A stretch of 64,000 bases of DNA from Thermoflexus hugenholtzii JAD2 (GCA_945877855.1 CAMDWA010000001.1:1-64000), one strand, 5' to 3'. Positions 33,106 to 42,296 are shown, counted from the first letter of the stretch. Numbers and translations: made by a program. The notes: a model not told the origin generated them from the sequence alone.

Positions 33106-35748
33106 TTACTGCAACCAGCTTAGTCGTCGCTTCCAGGTGCAGGTTGGGAAGTTAGCACAGCCAACAAACACGCTGGAACTTTGTTTGCCTTCAACGGGTC
33201 CACCACATTTTTCACACACCTTGCCGGTTAAGCGGGCTAAGACGGTGGCATCGTTGGGCAGAAAACGGCGGCGGTGGTTGCAGGCTGGATTAGAACAGCA
33301 TACACTTAAACCGCCATATTCATTGTCGGCGTGGGTCAACGGTGATTTGCAGTTTGGACAATTGCCGTATAAGCCATTGTCAGCCAAGATCTCTGGGGTC
33401 TGGATCGGAATCTTGATGGTGTTAGGGGGCACCAGCTCGATCAAACCGTAGAGTGTCTTAATCATTTCGGTGTGTTGAATATGGATTGCGCCTGCATTTG
33501 GATCATTTGGGTCAGTAAACAGCCAAAGTGATTTTCGATCAATTGCAACCAAGCCAGAACGAATGTTTGATTTGGCTTTGAGAAATACGATTGCCGAGAC
33601 TGGATGCTGCTGATTATCTGGCTGAGGCGCAGCCACGTAGACTCTGGTCCCGCTAGCCGCACGCATTTTTAACATATGCACTTGGAAACTTTGCTGCGAC
33701 AGGGCTTGTGGCCAAACGATTGCAATTTCCTCAGTTGCTTTTTCTAGGGCGTTTACGAGGCTTTGGTCGGCAATTCGCCGGGTTGGGAATACGGTGCCCA
33801 ATGCGGATATGAGATTGACACAGGATTGCCAGTCCATTTTGGTATATGTGCCTTTAGAACTCATAAGATCAAACGTAATTGTCATGGCGCTATCGGGTAG
33901 ATTTTGATGCAAATAGTCAAGATGCCCGATGGCGATGAACTTGCTCTTGGCACGACTGACTGCCACATTCATCAGACGCGCAGTAGTGCTTTCCATATCG
34001 CCAGTTGACAATTTGCCGGGACGTTTTGGGGGGGCTTCGACGGCATCAAAAATGACCATATCGCATTCAGAGCCTTGATATTTGTGAACCGTAGCAACCC
34101 GCACCTGCTGGCTTAATTTTGTGTCGCGTAATAAACGATTGATGAGTCTTGCCTGGGCGTTATATGGCGTGATGATGGCAACCGGGTTTTGCCCGTCCGG
34201 ATGCGGTTTTCCACTGGAGCGAATTGCTTCCCGGGCAAGGGCAACGCACATCAGGGCTGTAAGGATATTGAATCGACTTCCGCCAAAGGCCTCGCTGAAG
34301 CAGAAGGCGTTCAGGTTGGATGTGTCAATGGTGAGCACGGCTTTCTGTGAGCTGGGCGCAATACTCGCAATAAAGCCTTGGTTATTGACAACCTCGACTG
34401 TATTCGTCAACCGCTTGTAGTAGGATAGTTGATTGATGATTTGGCTGATATCTGGGTGCATACGGTATTGTTCGCGCAGCATGACCAAACGACGATCTTC
34501 TCGTCCTTGGGCAACGGCCTCAGCAATCCTGGCGTGCTGAAAAATATCGGTCGAAAGCCACTGCACGGCCTTGGGTGTTTCGGCTAGACTAATCGGCGGT
34601 AATTGCTTGAAATCGCCAAAAATGGCGACACGTTTAGTGGCTAGACTGGCCAGAAAAGCAGCCTGCGGAATACTGGCCATACTTGCTTCATCGAGTATGA
34701 CGTTGTCAAATGTCCGCGCATAAATGCTGTCGTCGATGGCGGCTTTGGAGAGGGTAGCGATGACGAGTTTTGCATCTGTCAACAGCACTTTTTCAGCCGC
34801 TCGAATCAGCTCGAGAATTTGATTTCGTTGTTGCTTAATCTGGTTCAGTTGGTCCGGAATCGCGTCTTTTTCGGTTAGGGTTAGTTTTGCTTGGCTAAGC
34901 TGTTTGTGGAGGGTGGCTTTTTGCTTTTCCAAGGACTCAAGCTCTTGGATTAGCTTTGGTTGTCGTTGTGCCATGATAGTACGGGATGACAACATTTCAT
35001 AATTATTCACCTCAGACAGAATCGGAATGCCGGCGCGGATACATTTGCCATCAAGATAGATTGCCTGATCGGTCAAATGTAGGGCGGTGTTAAGTGTGGC
35101 AACATCAACAGCAGTATTACTGTGGGCAGCAATTAATACGGATTCGCCCTGTTGCAGCAGGGTGGCCGCCACAACACCCAGCGTCCTGGTCTTGCCTGTA
35201 CCGGGCGGGCCCCAGATGAAGGACAGGTCTTGGCCAAGTATGGTTGTCAATGATTTGTTTTGCAGTGGATTTAGAGTGTTGGGCGGCAGCCAACGATTTG
35301 CGTGGGCGGGCTGCCGGGTCACACCCATCGCATCGTGCCCACGCAGCATCCGAAGTAACACCGGGTTTCTGGCATCACTGCCAAGAGTGGGGATTGCACC
35401 CAAGCGCAATTGGAGTTGTTCCAGGAGAAACCAGGGTCGGGCATACAGTCGGATCTCATCGAGGGAATCGCCCAAATGTTCATCGACACCGATAACAAGG
35501 TCGAAACCGTGTGACGAAACCAGGTGTCCTTCGTGTCGCTTGCCGCGATACTCGACCTCTATGGGTGAGCCGTCAAGTATCCGCACTTCGGAGTCACAGG
35601 TAAACACGTATAGGTATTCCGATTTCTTACCCAGATAAATTCCGCCCACGGCTATGACAGGCGCAGTATGTTTATGTTTTGCTTGTTTTATTTCTTCGTC
35701 TAGTGCTTGATTAAACTGATATACGAAGCTGTCAAGTGAGGTAGCCAT
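33106..35748 (-). CDS. SF1 (COG1112-like) helicase with degenerate PLD-like domain and zinc ribbons
   Basis: 880 residues. Helicase motifs: Walker A GPPGTGKT (residues about 180-187), a coiled coil at about 262-320, motif II ILDEAS (351-356), GDFKQLPP (378-385), REQYRMHP (425-432), the motif V region VATVHKYQGSE (551-561) and motif VI NVAVSRAKS (594-602). Residues about 640-775 resemble a phospholipase-D-like fold, but the HxKxxxxD motif is replaced by R730-x-G732-xxxx-D737. The C-terminus has zinc ribbons at about 797-823 and a topoisomerase-type C4 finger at 845-870. The layout recalls Mokosh-type (helicase plus PLD) antiphage proteins, with the nuclease site lost. That link is inference. 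Confidence 0.85.
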   Translation of the reverse strand: MATSLDSFVYQFNQALDEEIKQAKHKHTAPVIAVGGIYLGKKSEYLYVFTCDSEVRILDGSPIEVEYRGKRHEGHLVSSHGFDLVIGVDEHLGDSLDEIRLYARPWFLLEQLQLRLGAIPTLGSDARNPVLLRMLRGHDAMGVTRQPAHANRWLPPNTLNPLQNKSLTTILGQDLSFIWGPPGTGKTRTLGVVAATLLQQGESVLIAAHSNTAVDVATLNTALHLTDQAIYLDGKCIRAGIPILSEVNNYEMLSSRTIMAQRQPKLIQELESLEKQKATLHKQLSQAKLTLTEKDAIPDQLNQIKQQRNQILELIRAAEKVLLTDAKLVIATLSKAAIDDSIYARTFDNVILDEASMASIPQAAFLASLATKRVAIFGDFKQLPPISLAETPKAVQWLSTDIFQHARIAEAVAQGREDRRLVMLREQYRMHPDISQIINQLSYYKRLTNTVEVVNNQGFIASIAPSSQKAVLTIDTSNLNAFCFSEAFGGSRFNILTALMCVALAREAIRSSGKPHPDGQNPVAIITPYNAQARLINRLLRDTKLSQQVRVATVHKYQGSECDMVIFDAVEAPPKRPGKLSTGDMESTTARLMNVAVSRAKSKFIAIGHLDYLHQNLPDSAMTITFDLMSSKGTYTKMDWQSCVNLISALGTVFPTRRIADQSLVNALEKATEEIAIVWPQALSQQSFQVHMLKMRAASGTRVYVAAPQPDNQQHPVSAIVFLKAKSNIRSGLVAIDRKSLWLFTDPNDPNAGAIHIQHTEMIKTLYGLIELVPPNTIKIPIQTPEILADNGLYGNCPNCKSPLTHADNEYGGLSVCCSNPACNHRRRFLPNDATVLARLTGKVCEKCGGPVEGKQSSSVFVGCANFPTCTWKRRLSWLQ

Positions 35749-35825
35749 AGCGAATTAGTTGCAAAGTTGAATAAGAAAATAAAGATGTTTTCGAAGGCAC
35801 AAGAATTACGCACGTTTTCATCACG

Positions 35826-36014
35826 GTGACTATCGGGAATGGAGCGAAGGCAAAAATTTTTATGCATAGCACGCTTTACTTTTTAGATGGACGCTGGACT
35901 TTCTCATCAACAACTGATGAAGGCGACCGAGTTGATCGGCACAAGAGTAGCCTCTTTAGTCAATTTGGGCAAGTAGGCAACCGCCCGATTAAGGCTGTCA
36001 TTCTGAAGGACTGA
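35826..36014 (+). CDS. Small hypothetical ORF truncated by IS insertion
   Basis: 62 codons, no recognised family. If the IS and one target copy are removed in silico, the frame would read on for a few codons (LKEPQRRE) and stop. No clear Shine-Dalgarno is visible. It may be only non-coding leader between the helicase gene and the island's right end. Confidence 0.2.
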   Translation: MTIGNGAKAKIFMHSTLYFLDGRWTFSSTTDEGDRVDRHKSSLFSQFGQVGNRPIKAVILKD

Positions 36015-37448
36015 TCGTTTACGAACATTTGTGCATGCTCAGGAATCATCTTGAATCAACCGAGCACCCTCAGCCCAAAGCAAGAGCTGTTGCCAACCGC
36101 GCCAAATCGTGCGCCAACCCGGCGGATGCTGACGCGGATTGGCAACATAACCGCCCAAACGCGCAACCAACAACCAAAATTCACTCACTGCAATAGTGAT
36201 AGACACTCTAAACCGTGCCATGATCAAACGTAACATCACCGGATCAACCACTTGCTGGGCTGGGAGGTCTGGTGCATTGCGTGCAATCTGTCGCATTTGT
36301 AGCAAATGAACCGCGATCGGTAATGCAAAACCGAGTAGGTTTTGTAAGTCTCGCCCATCGTCCAATTGGCTGCTTTCAACTTTGCACCCCGTCTTTAGAC
36401 ACATATGAAAATCTTTAATCATCCAACGGCATTCATAGTAACTGATCACACGTTTTGCATCTTCCGCGCTTTGCACCTGCAAACTCGTAAGTAAAATCCA
36501 TTCAACCGCCTCGACATTGGCTGGCGGATTCACTTCCCATACACGCACTACACACGCTACGATGGGCTGTTGTTCTATGGCTGATTGCGGCGCTTTAATT
36601 TCTACCGCACTCCAGCTCACCACTAGCTTGGCTTTTCGTTTCGGATGCTTGCTGCTTGCATCTACTTCTACCTCATAAGCCGGGTAACTTTCATTGGCCG
36701 GCAAACCACGCGCATAATCTAACAATCGCGTTTCGGTATCTTGATTTAATGCACGATTGACCTTGGCTCGTAGCACGAATCCCATCCCATGTTCCTGACA
36801 ACTTCGCATATGTTCATAGATATCGCTCTCTCGATCACTTACATTAATCCATTGGCTTGACTCATGAGGATTTCCTCCTATCGCTTTCACCCCGTTTTCC
36901 CATACACGGCCTTCTGTCCCCTTGTGTCTTCTTTCTCGATCTAGGCCACCTCTTTTTTCTGACCGCACGATCATTTCAACGTAACCTAAGCCCAAAACGT
37001 GTCGTTGGTCTGCTTCGACTGCCAATACACTCCCCATGATTAGTCCATGTTGACCTTTATAACAGCTTATGCCGCCTAAGTTTTTGGTGTGTTGGTGTGT
37101 AGTGAAATCTAACATCGTTTTATCATGAATAAACAACACCACTTTTTTCTTAGCCGCTGCGCTTAATGTATGTCTCAGATGTGGCTCAAGTAGCTGTTTC
37201 ATTGTGATTCGACGACTATTTATTAAGCGATATGCTGCTGCCAGTTTGTCGGGTGATGCCAGTTGTTGGGGCAGACTGGCTTCAGGCTTTATCACCATAT
37301 GTTGCCCTATTTCAACGGCTCGTGCGGTGCGTAATACGTTGTTGAGTTTGCATTCTCCCCACTGTTCTTTTGCCCATTCGAGGTTATCTATCATATTGCG
37401 CCTATTCTTTCACGCTTTGCCGTCGTACATTTGTTCGTAAACGATCAG
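36011..37448. mobile_element. Complete IS4-family insertion sequence with 11-bp target duplication
   Basis: Terminal inverted repeats CTGATCGTTTACGAACA (left, 36011-36027) and its complement ending at 37448. The 11-bp direct repeat ATTCTGAAGGA flanks both sides (36000-36010 and 37449-37459), as expected for IS4-group transposition. The identical duplication means recent insertion. It encodes one transposase. Confidence 0.92.
36039..37394 (-). CDS. IS4 family (Tn5-like) transposase, catalytic Glu replaced by Lys
   Basis: 451 residues. First catalytic Asp is D91 in FIHDKTMLDF, the second is D187 in NVSDRESDIYEH. The YREK region reads YECRWMIKDFHMCLKTGC: Tyr, Arg and the final Lys are in place, but the position of the catalytic glutamate (Y-2-R-3-E-6-K) is K327, codon AAA. 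A single G-to-A change from GAA would explain it. The neighbouring D328 might or might not compensate. A Tn5-like N-terminal DNA-binding region precedes (AYRLINSRRIT). Confidence 0.9.
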   Translation of the reverse strand: MIDNLEWAKEQWGECKLNNVLRTARAVEIGQHMVIKPEASLPQQLASPDKLAAAYRLINSRRITMKQLLEPHLRHTLSAAAKKKVVLFIHDKTMLDFTTHQHTKNLGGISCYKGQHGLIMGSVLAVEADQRHVLGLGYVEMIVRSEKRGGLDRERRHKGTEGRVWENGVKAIGGNPHESSQWINVSDRESDIYEHMRSCQEHGMGFVLRAKVNRALNQDTETRLLDYARGLPANESYPAYEVEVDASSKHPKRKAKLVVSWSAVEIKAPQSAIEQQPIVACVVRVWEVNPPANVEAVEWILLTSLQVQSAEDAKRVISYYECRWMIKDFHMCLKTGCKVESSQLDDGRDLQNLLGFALPIAVHLLQMRQIARNAPDLPAQQVVDPVMLRLIMARFRVSITIAVSEFWLLVARLGGYVANPRQHPPGWRTIWRGWQQLLLWAEGARLIQDDS

Positions 37449-37539
37449 ATTCTGAAGGAGCCGCAGCGCCGCGAGTAATCTTGCACCGTTACAGAATCTC
37501 GGCCCAACATACGCTTGCCGCGCATCATACGCACAGATT

Positions 37540-37578
37540 CTTAGCACTTGCCACCTGCCACTTGCTACCTGCTACTTC
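37540..37578 (-). repeat. Right arm of the split heptamer hairpin
   Basis: CTTAGCACTTGCCACCTGCC and onward to GCTACTTC. This is the reverse complement of 32205-32243 with only a few mismatches. It lies directly downstream of the M20 stop codon. Confidence 0.85.
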
Positions 37579-37579
37579 T

Positions 37580-38734
37580 CTAGCGTTTCAAATAGCGACG
37601 GGCGGTTTCGGCCATGATGGCGGCGCCGGTGCTGAGAACGGATTCATCGATATCGAAATCGGGGTGGTGATGAGGGCGGGGTTTGTCGCCAATGGCCGCG
37701 CCGAGGCCGATAAAGCCGCCGCGTGCTTTTTGTGCCATATAGGCAAAGTCTTCGCCTGCCATCATGGGGTGCGCCTCTTGCACCCAATTATTGCCGATCA
37801 AATCTTGGGCCACACTGCGAATAAATTGGGCGGCATCTTTGTCATTGATGGTAGCCGGGTAGCCATATGGGTGGGTTAGGGTATAGTCACCCCCCATTGT
37901 GCGCGCAATTGAGAAGGCTTGCTCTAGCCCGGCGTGTAATTGTGCCCGCACTTCTGCTTCAAATGAGCGAATGGTTCCGCTCATATCGACCTTCATCGGA
38001 ATGACATTATTGACAGTGCCCGCGTGAATGGTGCCGATGGTGATGACGGCTTTGAGGGCTGGGTCGATGCGCCGAGGGATGATGCCATACACAGCTGGCA
38101 ATACTTGCGATGCTAGCCAAATGGGGTCGAGTGAGCGATGTGGAAAGGCGGCGTGACCGCCTACGCCCAATATTGACCCACTAAATGAGTCAGCTGCTGC
38201 GGTAATTGGGCCATCGCTGACCGAAACAACCCCGCTGGTTTCACCGCTGCCGACGTGTAAGCCCCATACCATCTCCACATCATCCAGTGCGCCTTCATCC
38301 ACCATCAACTTGCCGCCACTTTTATCGTCGGCCCCGCCTTCTTCAGAGGGCTGAAACAATAATTTGATGGTGCCGTTAATCTCTTCTTTTGCCAACAATT
38401 CGGCCACGCCCAACAAAATGGCGGTGTGGGCATCGTGACCGCAGGCGTGCATGACCCCCGGGTGTTGCGATTTATAGGGCGAGTCATTGGTTTCGGTAAT
38501 GGGCAGCGCGTCCATATCGGCGCGTAAGCCAATGGTTGGGCCATTGCCATTGCCCAACACGGCCACAATGCCGGTTTTTGCCACGCCACGTTGGTGCTCA
38601 ACCCCCAATGCGGTGAGTTGATCTGACACATATTGACTGGTTTGAAATTCCTGAAAACCAAGCTCAGGGCGGGCATGAATATGCCGGCGATACATCACCA
38701 ATTTGGGTTGGAGGAGTCTTGCGCGTTCTAACAT
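37580..38734 (-). CDS. M20 family metallo-amidohydrolase
   Basis: 384 residues from the ATG at 38734; the in-frame ATG at 38791 adds 19 residues that overlap the amylase stop region. Zinc ligands are seen in HACGHDAHTAILLG and in the FQPSEEGG glutamates, with a dimerisation domain (about 190-300). The N-terminal RRHIHARPELGFQEF is typical of N-acyl-amino acid / IAA-amino acid hydrolases. It probably hydrolyses N-acyl or peptide-like amides in the cytoplasm. It starts just downstream of the GH13 gene on the same strand (stop 38761), so the two may be co-transcribed. Confidence 0.9.
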   Translation of the reverse strand: MLERARLLQPKLVMYRRHIHARPELGFQEFQTSQYVSDQLTALGVEHQRGVAKTGIVAVLGNGNGPTIGLRADMDALPITETNDSPYKSQHPGVMHACGHDAHTAILLGVAELLAKEEINGTIKLLFQPSEEGGADDKSGGKLMVDEGALDDVEMVWGLHVGSGETSGVVSVSDGPITAAADSFSGSILGVGGHAAFPHRSLDPIWLASQVLPAVYGIIPRRIDPALKAVITIGTIHAGTVNNVIPMKVDMSGTIRSFEAEVRAQLHAGLEQAFSIARTMGGDYTLTHPYGYPATINDKDAAQFIRSVAQDLIGNNWVQEAHPMMAGEDFAYMAQKARGGFIGLGAAIGDKPRPHHHPDFDIDESVLSTGAAIMAETARRYLKR

Positions 38735-38760
38735 GGCTGTATTGTAAAACAGATGGTGGG

Positions 38761-40422
38761 TTATTTCCACACCACTACCAACATGCCCCAAGGCTCAAGT
38801 GGCAACTGAGATAGGTCGGTTGCTAATGCGCCTAGCACGGCTTTGGGTTTGCTTTGGGCTGGCACAGATGCGCTTGTAAGGTCAAATGGGATTTTTTGTG
38901 CAGCTTCGCCAAAATTGAAGATGAGCAAAGTCGCTTCGCCCGCTGCATAGCGCCACAGCCCCAAACACTGGTCACAATCGCCGACGTTTTCGATAACGCT
39001 AAAGTCGTTTGAACGCAACGACGGATATTGCGCACGCAATTGCGCCAAACGGCGATAAAACGATAAAAGACTGTCGGGCTTGACCTCTTGTTCTTGCACC
39101 GATATGCCATCATTTGGGGCGTTATTACGGTTGGCTGGCTTAAACCAATGGGTCATGCCTATGCCATTTTCGTTGGCATACCAATCCATCGGTTCGCGGC
39201 GTAATTCGTCATACACCGGCCCCTCGCCTTTGTTGCCGCGCATCCCGATCTCTTCGCCGTAATAAATCATGGGCACGCCCGGGGTGAGCAAGGCCGAAGT
39301 GGCGGCCAATTTCATGCGGCGCAGGTCGCCTAGGCTGTCGCTGGCGATGCGGTTGGTGTCGTGGTTGCTGCTAAAACGCACCAATTGGGCACCGCTTGGG
39401 TAGGCGCGTTGTATTAAACGATAAGGTGATTGTAATAATGTGGCAGGTTGTTTGCCATTGAGCACCCCATCGCCATTGCGGTCAGGGTTGCCAGTCAGGG
39501 TGAGATACCAAGGGAAATCGAATAAGGCATCGAACCCTGCCTCGAAATAACGCTTCAGCGTCAGCGCCCCGCCATCCCATACCTCGCCCAAAATAACAGC
39601 ATTGGGGTGTTTGGCCTTTACTTTGCTGCGCAATTCGGCCCAAAACGGCGCTTCGACCCCCAGCGCATAATCGCAACGCAGGCCATCGGCCCCCAAATCA
39701 AGCCAAAATTGGGCCGAATTAATCAGATATTCACGCACATCGGGGTTATCGGTGTTCCAATCGGGCAAGTTTGGCACACCAAAAAATGAATCGTAGACGG
39801 TGTTTTGTTTGTCACGAAAGTGATACCACTGGCTGTAACGCGAGGCCGGATTTTTATAAGCGGCTTTAAAAAATGGATGACTGTCTGATGAATGGTTGGC
39901 GACAAAATCGACGATCAGGTGCATATTGCGGCGCTTTAGCTCAGTTGTCAGCGCCTTAAAGTCATCGAGTGTGCCAAATTGCGGGTTGACCTTGAAATAA
40001 TCGGTGACATCGTAGCCGTGATAAGTGGTGCTGGGGTAAAACGGGGTCAGCCAAATGGTATTTGCCCCTAGCGCTTGAATATAGTCGAGCTTTTGCCGAA
40101 CGCCGTTTAGGTCGCCGATACCATCGTTGTTGGTATCGTAAAAACTGCGCGGAAAAATCTCGTAGATAACCGCTTCATCAAACCAATTGGGCGATTTAAT
40201 CACTTTGCCGTCTGGCTTGAGGGCCGGGGTTGGGCGCGGTGTGGCGGTTGGGGGGATGGGTGTTGGGCTGGCCGATGGTCGCGTGGTAGCGGTGGGATCT
40301 GTGGGCGGCTGGGTGACAGGTGCAAGGGGTTGCGGGTTGCTTTGGCAGGCCGTTAGGCTTGTGATGAGCACGGTAAGCGCCGCAAAAATGCTTGTTTTAA
40401 AGTTGCCAGATACGTAATTCAT
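38761..40422 (-). CDS. GH13 alpha-amylase family lipoprotein
   Basis: 553 residues. A signal peptide with lipobox LTAC (about residues 22-25) and a Pro/Thr linker indicate a surface-anchored enzyme. Catalytic regions: I LIVDFVANHSS, II DGLRCDYALG (nucleophile Asp), III ILGEVWDGG (acid/base Glu), IV FSSNHDTNR (transition-state Asp). An EIFPRSFYDTNNDGIGDLNG block precedes them, as in alpha-glucosidase and neopullulanase-like members. It probably releases malto-oligosaccharides or glucose outside the cell. Exact specificity is uncertain. Confidence 0.92.
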   Translation of the reverse strand: MNYVSGNFKTSIFAALTVLITSLTACQSNPQPLAPVTQPPTDPTATTRPSASPTPIPPTATPRPTPALKPDGKVIKSPNWFDEAVIYEIFPRSFYDTNNDGIGDLNGVRQKLDYIQALGANTIWLTPFYPSTTYHGYDVTDYFKVNPQFGTLDDFKALTTELKRRNMHLIVDFVANHSSDSHPFFKAAYKNPASRYSQWYHFRDKQNTVYDSFFGVPNLPDWNTDNPDVREYLINSAQFWLDLGADGLRCDYALGVEAPFWAELRSKVKAKHPNAVILGEVWDGGALTLKRYFEAGFDALFDFPWYLTLTGNPDRNGDGVLNGKQPATLLQSPYRLIQRAYPSGAQLVRFSSNHDTNRIASDSLGDLRRMKLAATSALLTPGVPMIYYGEEIGMRGNKGEGPVYDELRREPMDWYANENGIGMTHWFKPANRNNAPNDGISVQEQEVKPDSLLSFYRRLAQLRAQYPSLRSNDFSVIENVGDCDQCLGLWRYAAGEATLLIFNFGEAAQKIPFDLTSASVPAQSKPKAVLGALATDLSQLPLEPWGMLVVVWK

Positions 40423-40480
40423 AACTTTGTCAAAAATTTATCAAGTTAAATAGGTCATTATCGGGTAAGCTTAGTGCACT

Positions 40481-41404
40481 ATGTTAAAAATTAAATCGCC
40501 TTTAATGATCGTAATGACGTTTTTAATTAGCCTTTTGGGTATTACAAGCCCAATTCATGCTGCCGTTGATGCGCCTGATACGACGCCAGTTGCAACCATG
40601 CGCCAAAAATTAGCCTTTATGTTGGGCCAACGTGCCACCAGCATTCGGCTTGTTTCGTCCACGGCCACCAATTTCAGCGATTCGTGTTTTGGCCTTGGCC
40701 TCGCCAATGAACTATGCGCCCAAGCCATTACACCGGGTTATAAAATCACCTTTTTGCATGGCGGGCAGCGCTATGTGTTCCATACCAATGCCGATGGCTC
40801 AGCATCTCGAATGCCGCGTCAGTTTGGCGTGTTTGTCTCATATAACCGCATTGTGATTAATGCTCGCCTGATTGTGTCGAAACAATTTGGCGTCAGTCGT
40901 AGCACCGTACCTCTCATTGATTTTCACCCATTGCCGATTGTGCCACCGTGTTTGCCAAATAACCCATGCCCAGCGGTTATTCTGACTGGCTATGCCCTGA
41001 CGTTTGTGGCAAATGGACAAGCTACGACCATTAACATGGGTTTAGATGGCAAAGTTATCTCAGATAGCGCTGCTGTGAATATTTCAGCGATTGATGCAGG
41101 TAAAACGGTGAATGTTGTTCCCAGCAATCAGGTGAATTTAACGCTAGAGGGCAACCCAACCACTGGGTATAGTTGGGCCGTTGCACCCGATAGCACAAAT
41201 TTGCTCAAGCAGAACGGGGCATATGTGTATCAAGCCGACAATTCGGGCATGGTCGGGTCGGGTGGCAAATTTATCTTTAAGTTTGATGTGACTGGCTTGG
41301 GTGCTGGCAAGCTTAAGATGATCTATCACCGCCCCTTTGAGACTGGTGTTGCTCCCATTCAAACTTTCGAGGTCAATATTAGTGCGGTTGCTGTTACAAA
41401 TTAA
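40481..41404 (+). CDS. Secreted protein with C-terminal chagasin-like (I42) inhibitor domain
   Basis: 307 residues with a signal peptide (hydrophobic MIVMTFLISLLGITSPIHA, about residues 8-26). The central part is unassigned. The last about 100 residues carry all three chagasin loops: NPTTGYSW, GMVGSGGK and YHRPFE. Inhibitor family I42 proteins block papain-like cysteine proteases. It is divergent from the amylase gene, with no operon partners. Confidence 0.8.
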   Translation: MLKIKSPLMIVMTFLISLLGITSPIHAAVDAPDTTPVATMRQKLAFMLGQRATSIRLVSSTATNFSDSCFGLGLANELCAQAITPGYKITFLHGGQRYVFHTNADGSASRMPRQFGVFVSYNRIVINARLIVSKQFGVSRSTVPLIDFHPLPIVPPCLPNNPCPAVILTGYALTFVANGQATTINMGLDGKVISDSAAVNISAIDAGKTVNVVPSNQVNLTLEGNPTTGYSWAVAPDSTNLLKQNGAYVYQADNSGMVGSGGKFIFKFDVTGLGAGKLKMIYHRPFETGVAPIQTFEVNISAVAVTN

Positions 41405-41556
41405 CCTTAAATAAGCCTGTTTAGGAAAATCAGAGAGTTCTTTTAGGTTGATTCCGGTATATATTTCTACTGAGTAGCCTAATAGAAAAGATGCATTGGG
41501 GGGATTCAGAATTATTGAGGGAAAAAATGGAATGTGATTTTTAATTTAAATATGCG

Positions 41557-41562
41557 TATAAT
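41557..41562 (+). promoter_or_regulatory. -10 box giving a probable leaderless mRNA
   Basis: TATAAT lies 7 nt before the ATG at 41570, so transcription should begin at or within a base of the start codon. No Shine-Dalgarno is present and the -35 region is weak. Confidence 0.55.
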
Positions 41563-41569
41563 TAAATAA

Positions 41570-42268
41570 ATGGATAATCAAAACGCCCCTTCAATAATTG
41601 CACAAGCCCGCGCACGCAAAACCCCCATCACCTGCGCCGAGGTGCTAAACCCACTCGCGGCCTTGGCCGATGAGAGTCGTTTGCGTATTTTAGAATTGCT
41701 TGCCGCCGAAGGTGAGGTGCGTGGGCAAGACCTCATCAACAAACTTGAGCTTAGCCAGCCCAACCTGTCGCGGCATCTTAAAACCTTGGTTGCAGCGCGA
41801 TTGGTGCAAGAGCGCCGCGCTGGGGATACCAACAAGTTATATCAATTAAATGGGGCTGCCATCGAAGATTTGTGTGCCAAATTGACGCAATTATTTAGCC
41901 CCGATAATGCCCAAGCCAATGTAATGGTTGCCCAAGCCCAAGCATTGCGGAATGCCGCTTTGCGCGGGGTAGCGCTCGAAGTGCAGCCATTTTTAGATGA
42001 CCAAGGTCGTGTGGCGCATTTTTCGACCAAATTGAAAGAGCAGCAAATGGTGTTGGCTTATCTCATCAACAAAATTGCTCTGGACCGTAGCTATACTGAA
42101 CGCGAAATCACCCAACTGATTGATGATTGGGTAAACCCCGATGCCCGCAAACGGCGTTTATATGGCGTTGACGCGGTTACATTGCGGCGAGCGTTGATTG
42201 AAGAAATTACCCTGCCGAGCCGGCTGCGCCGTACCAGCGATGGCGCAAAATATTGGCGTGAATCGTAA
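41570..42268 (+). CDS. ArsR-type winged-helix regulator with C-terminal DUF2087
   Basis: 232 residues. N-terminal ArsR-like helix-turn-helix (residues about 20-100: LAALADESRLRILELLA and LSQPNLSRHLKTLVAARLVQ) without the metal-binding CxC of metal sensors. The C-terminal DUF2087 domain (about 145-230) shows the typical YTEREITQLIDDW and YWRE ending. Such fusions are common in Chloroflexota and Firmicutes but their ligand is not known to me. It is monocistronic, followed by a GCCGAT-type palindrome. Confidence 0.85.
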   Translation: MDNQNAPSIIAQARARKTPITCAEVLNPLAALADESRLRILELLAAEGEVRGQDLINKLELSQPNLSRHLKTLVAARLVQERRAGDTNKLYQLNGAAIEDLCAKLTQLFSPDNAQANVMVAQAQALRNAALRGVALEVQPFLDDQGRVAHFSTKLKEQQMVLAYLINKIALDRSYTEREITQLIDDWVNPDARKRRLYGVDAVTLRRALIEEITLPSRLRRTSDGAKYWRES

Positions 42269-42296
42269 TTGTCGTCAAGACGTTTTGCCGATTGCC

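Larger units (their letters stand above)
32244..37539. mobile_element. Accessory island inserted in a hairpin loop
   Basis: Everything between the two arms at 32205-32243 and 37540-37578. It carries a zinc-finger protein, an SF1 helicase, a possible small ORF and one IS4-type element. The first 7 bp TATGCAC (32244) and TACGCAC near the right end (37528) differ by one base and could be a target duplication, but this is weak. No integrase is present. Before insertion the two arms would have formed an ordinary intergenic hairpin between rsmD and the M20 gene. Confidence 0.65.

Noticed and set aside
32244-37534. Island as an integron or integrative element with att sites
   Set aside because: No integrase gene and no tRNA-derived direct repeats; the TATGCAC/TACGCAC pair is too short and imperfect to prove att sites or a target duplication.
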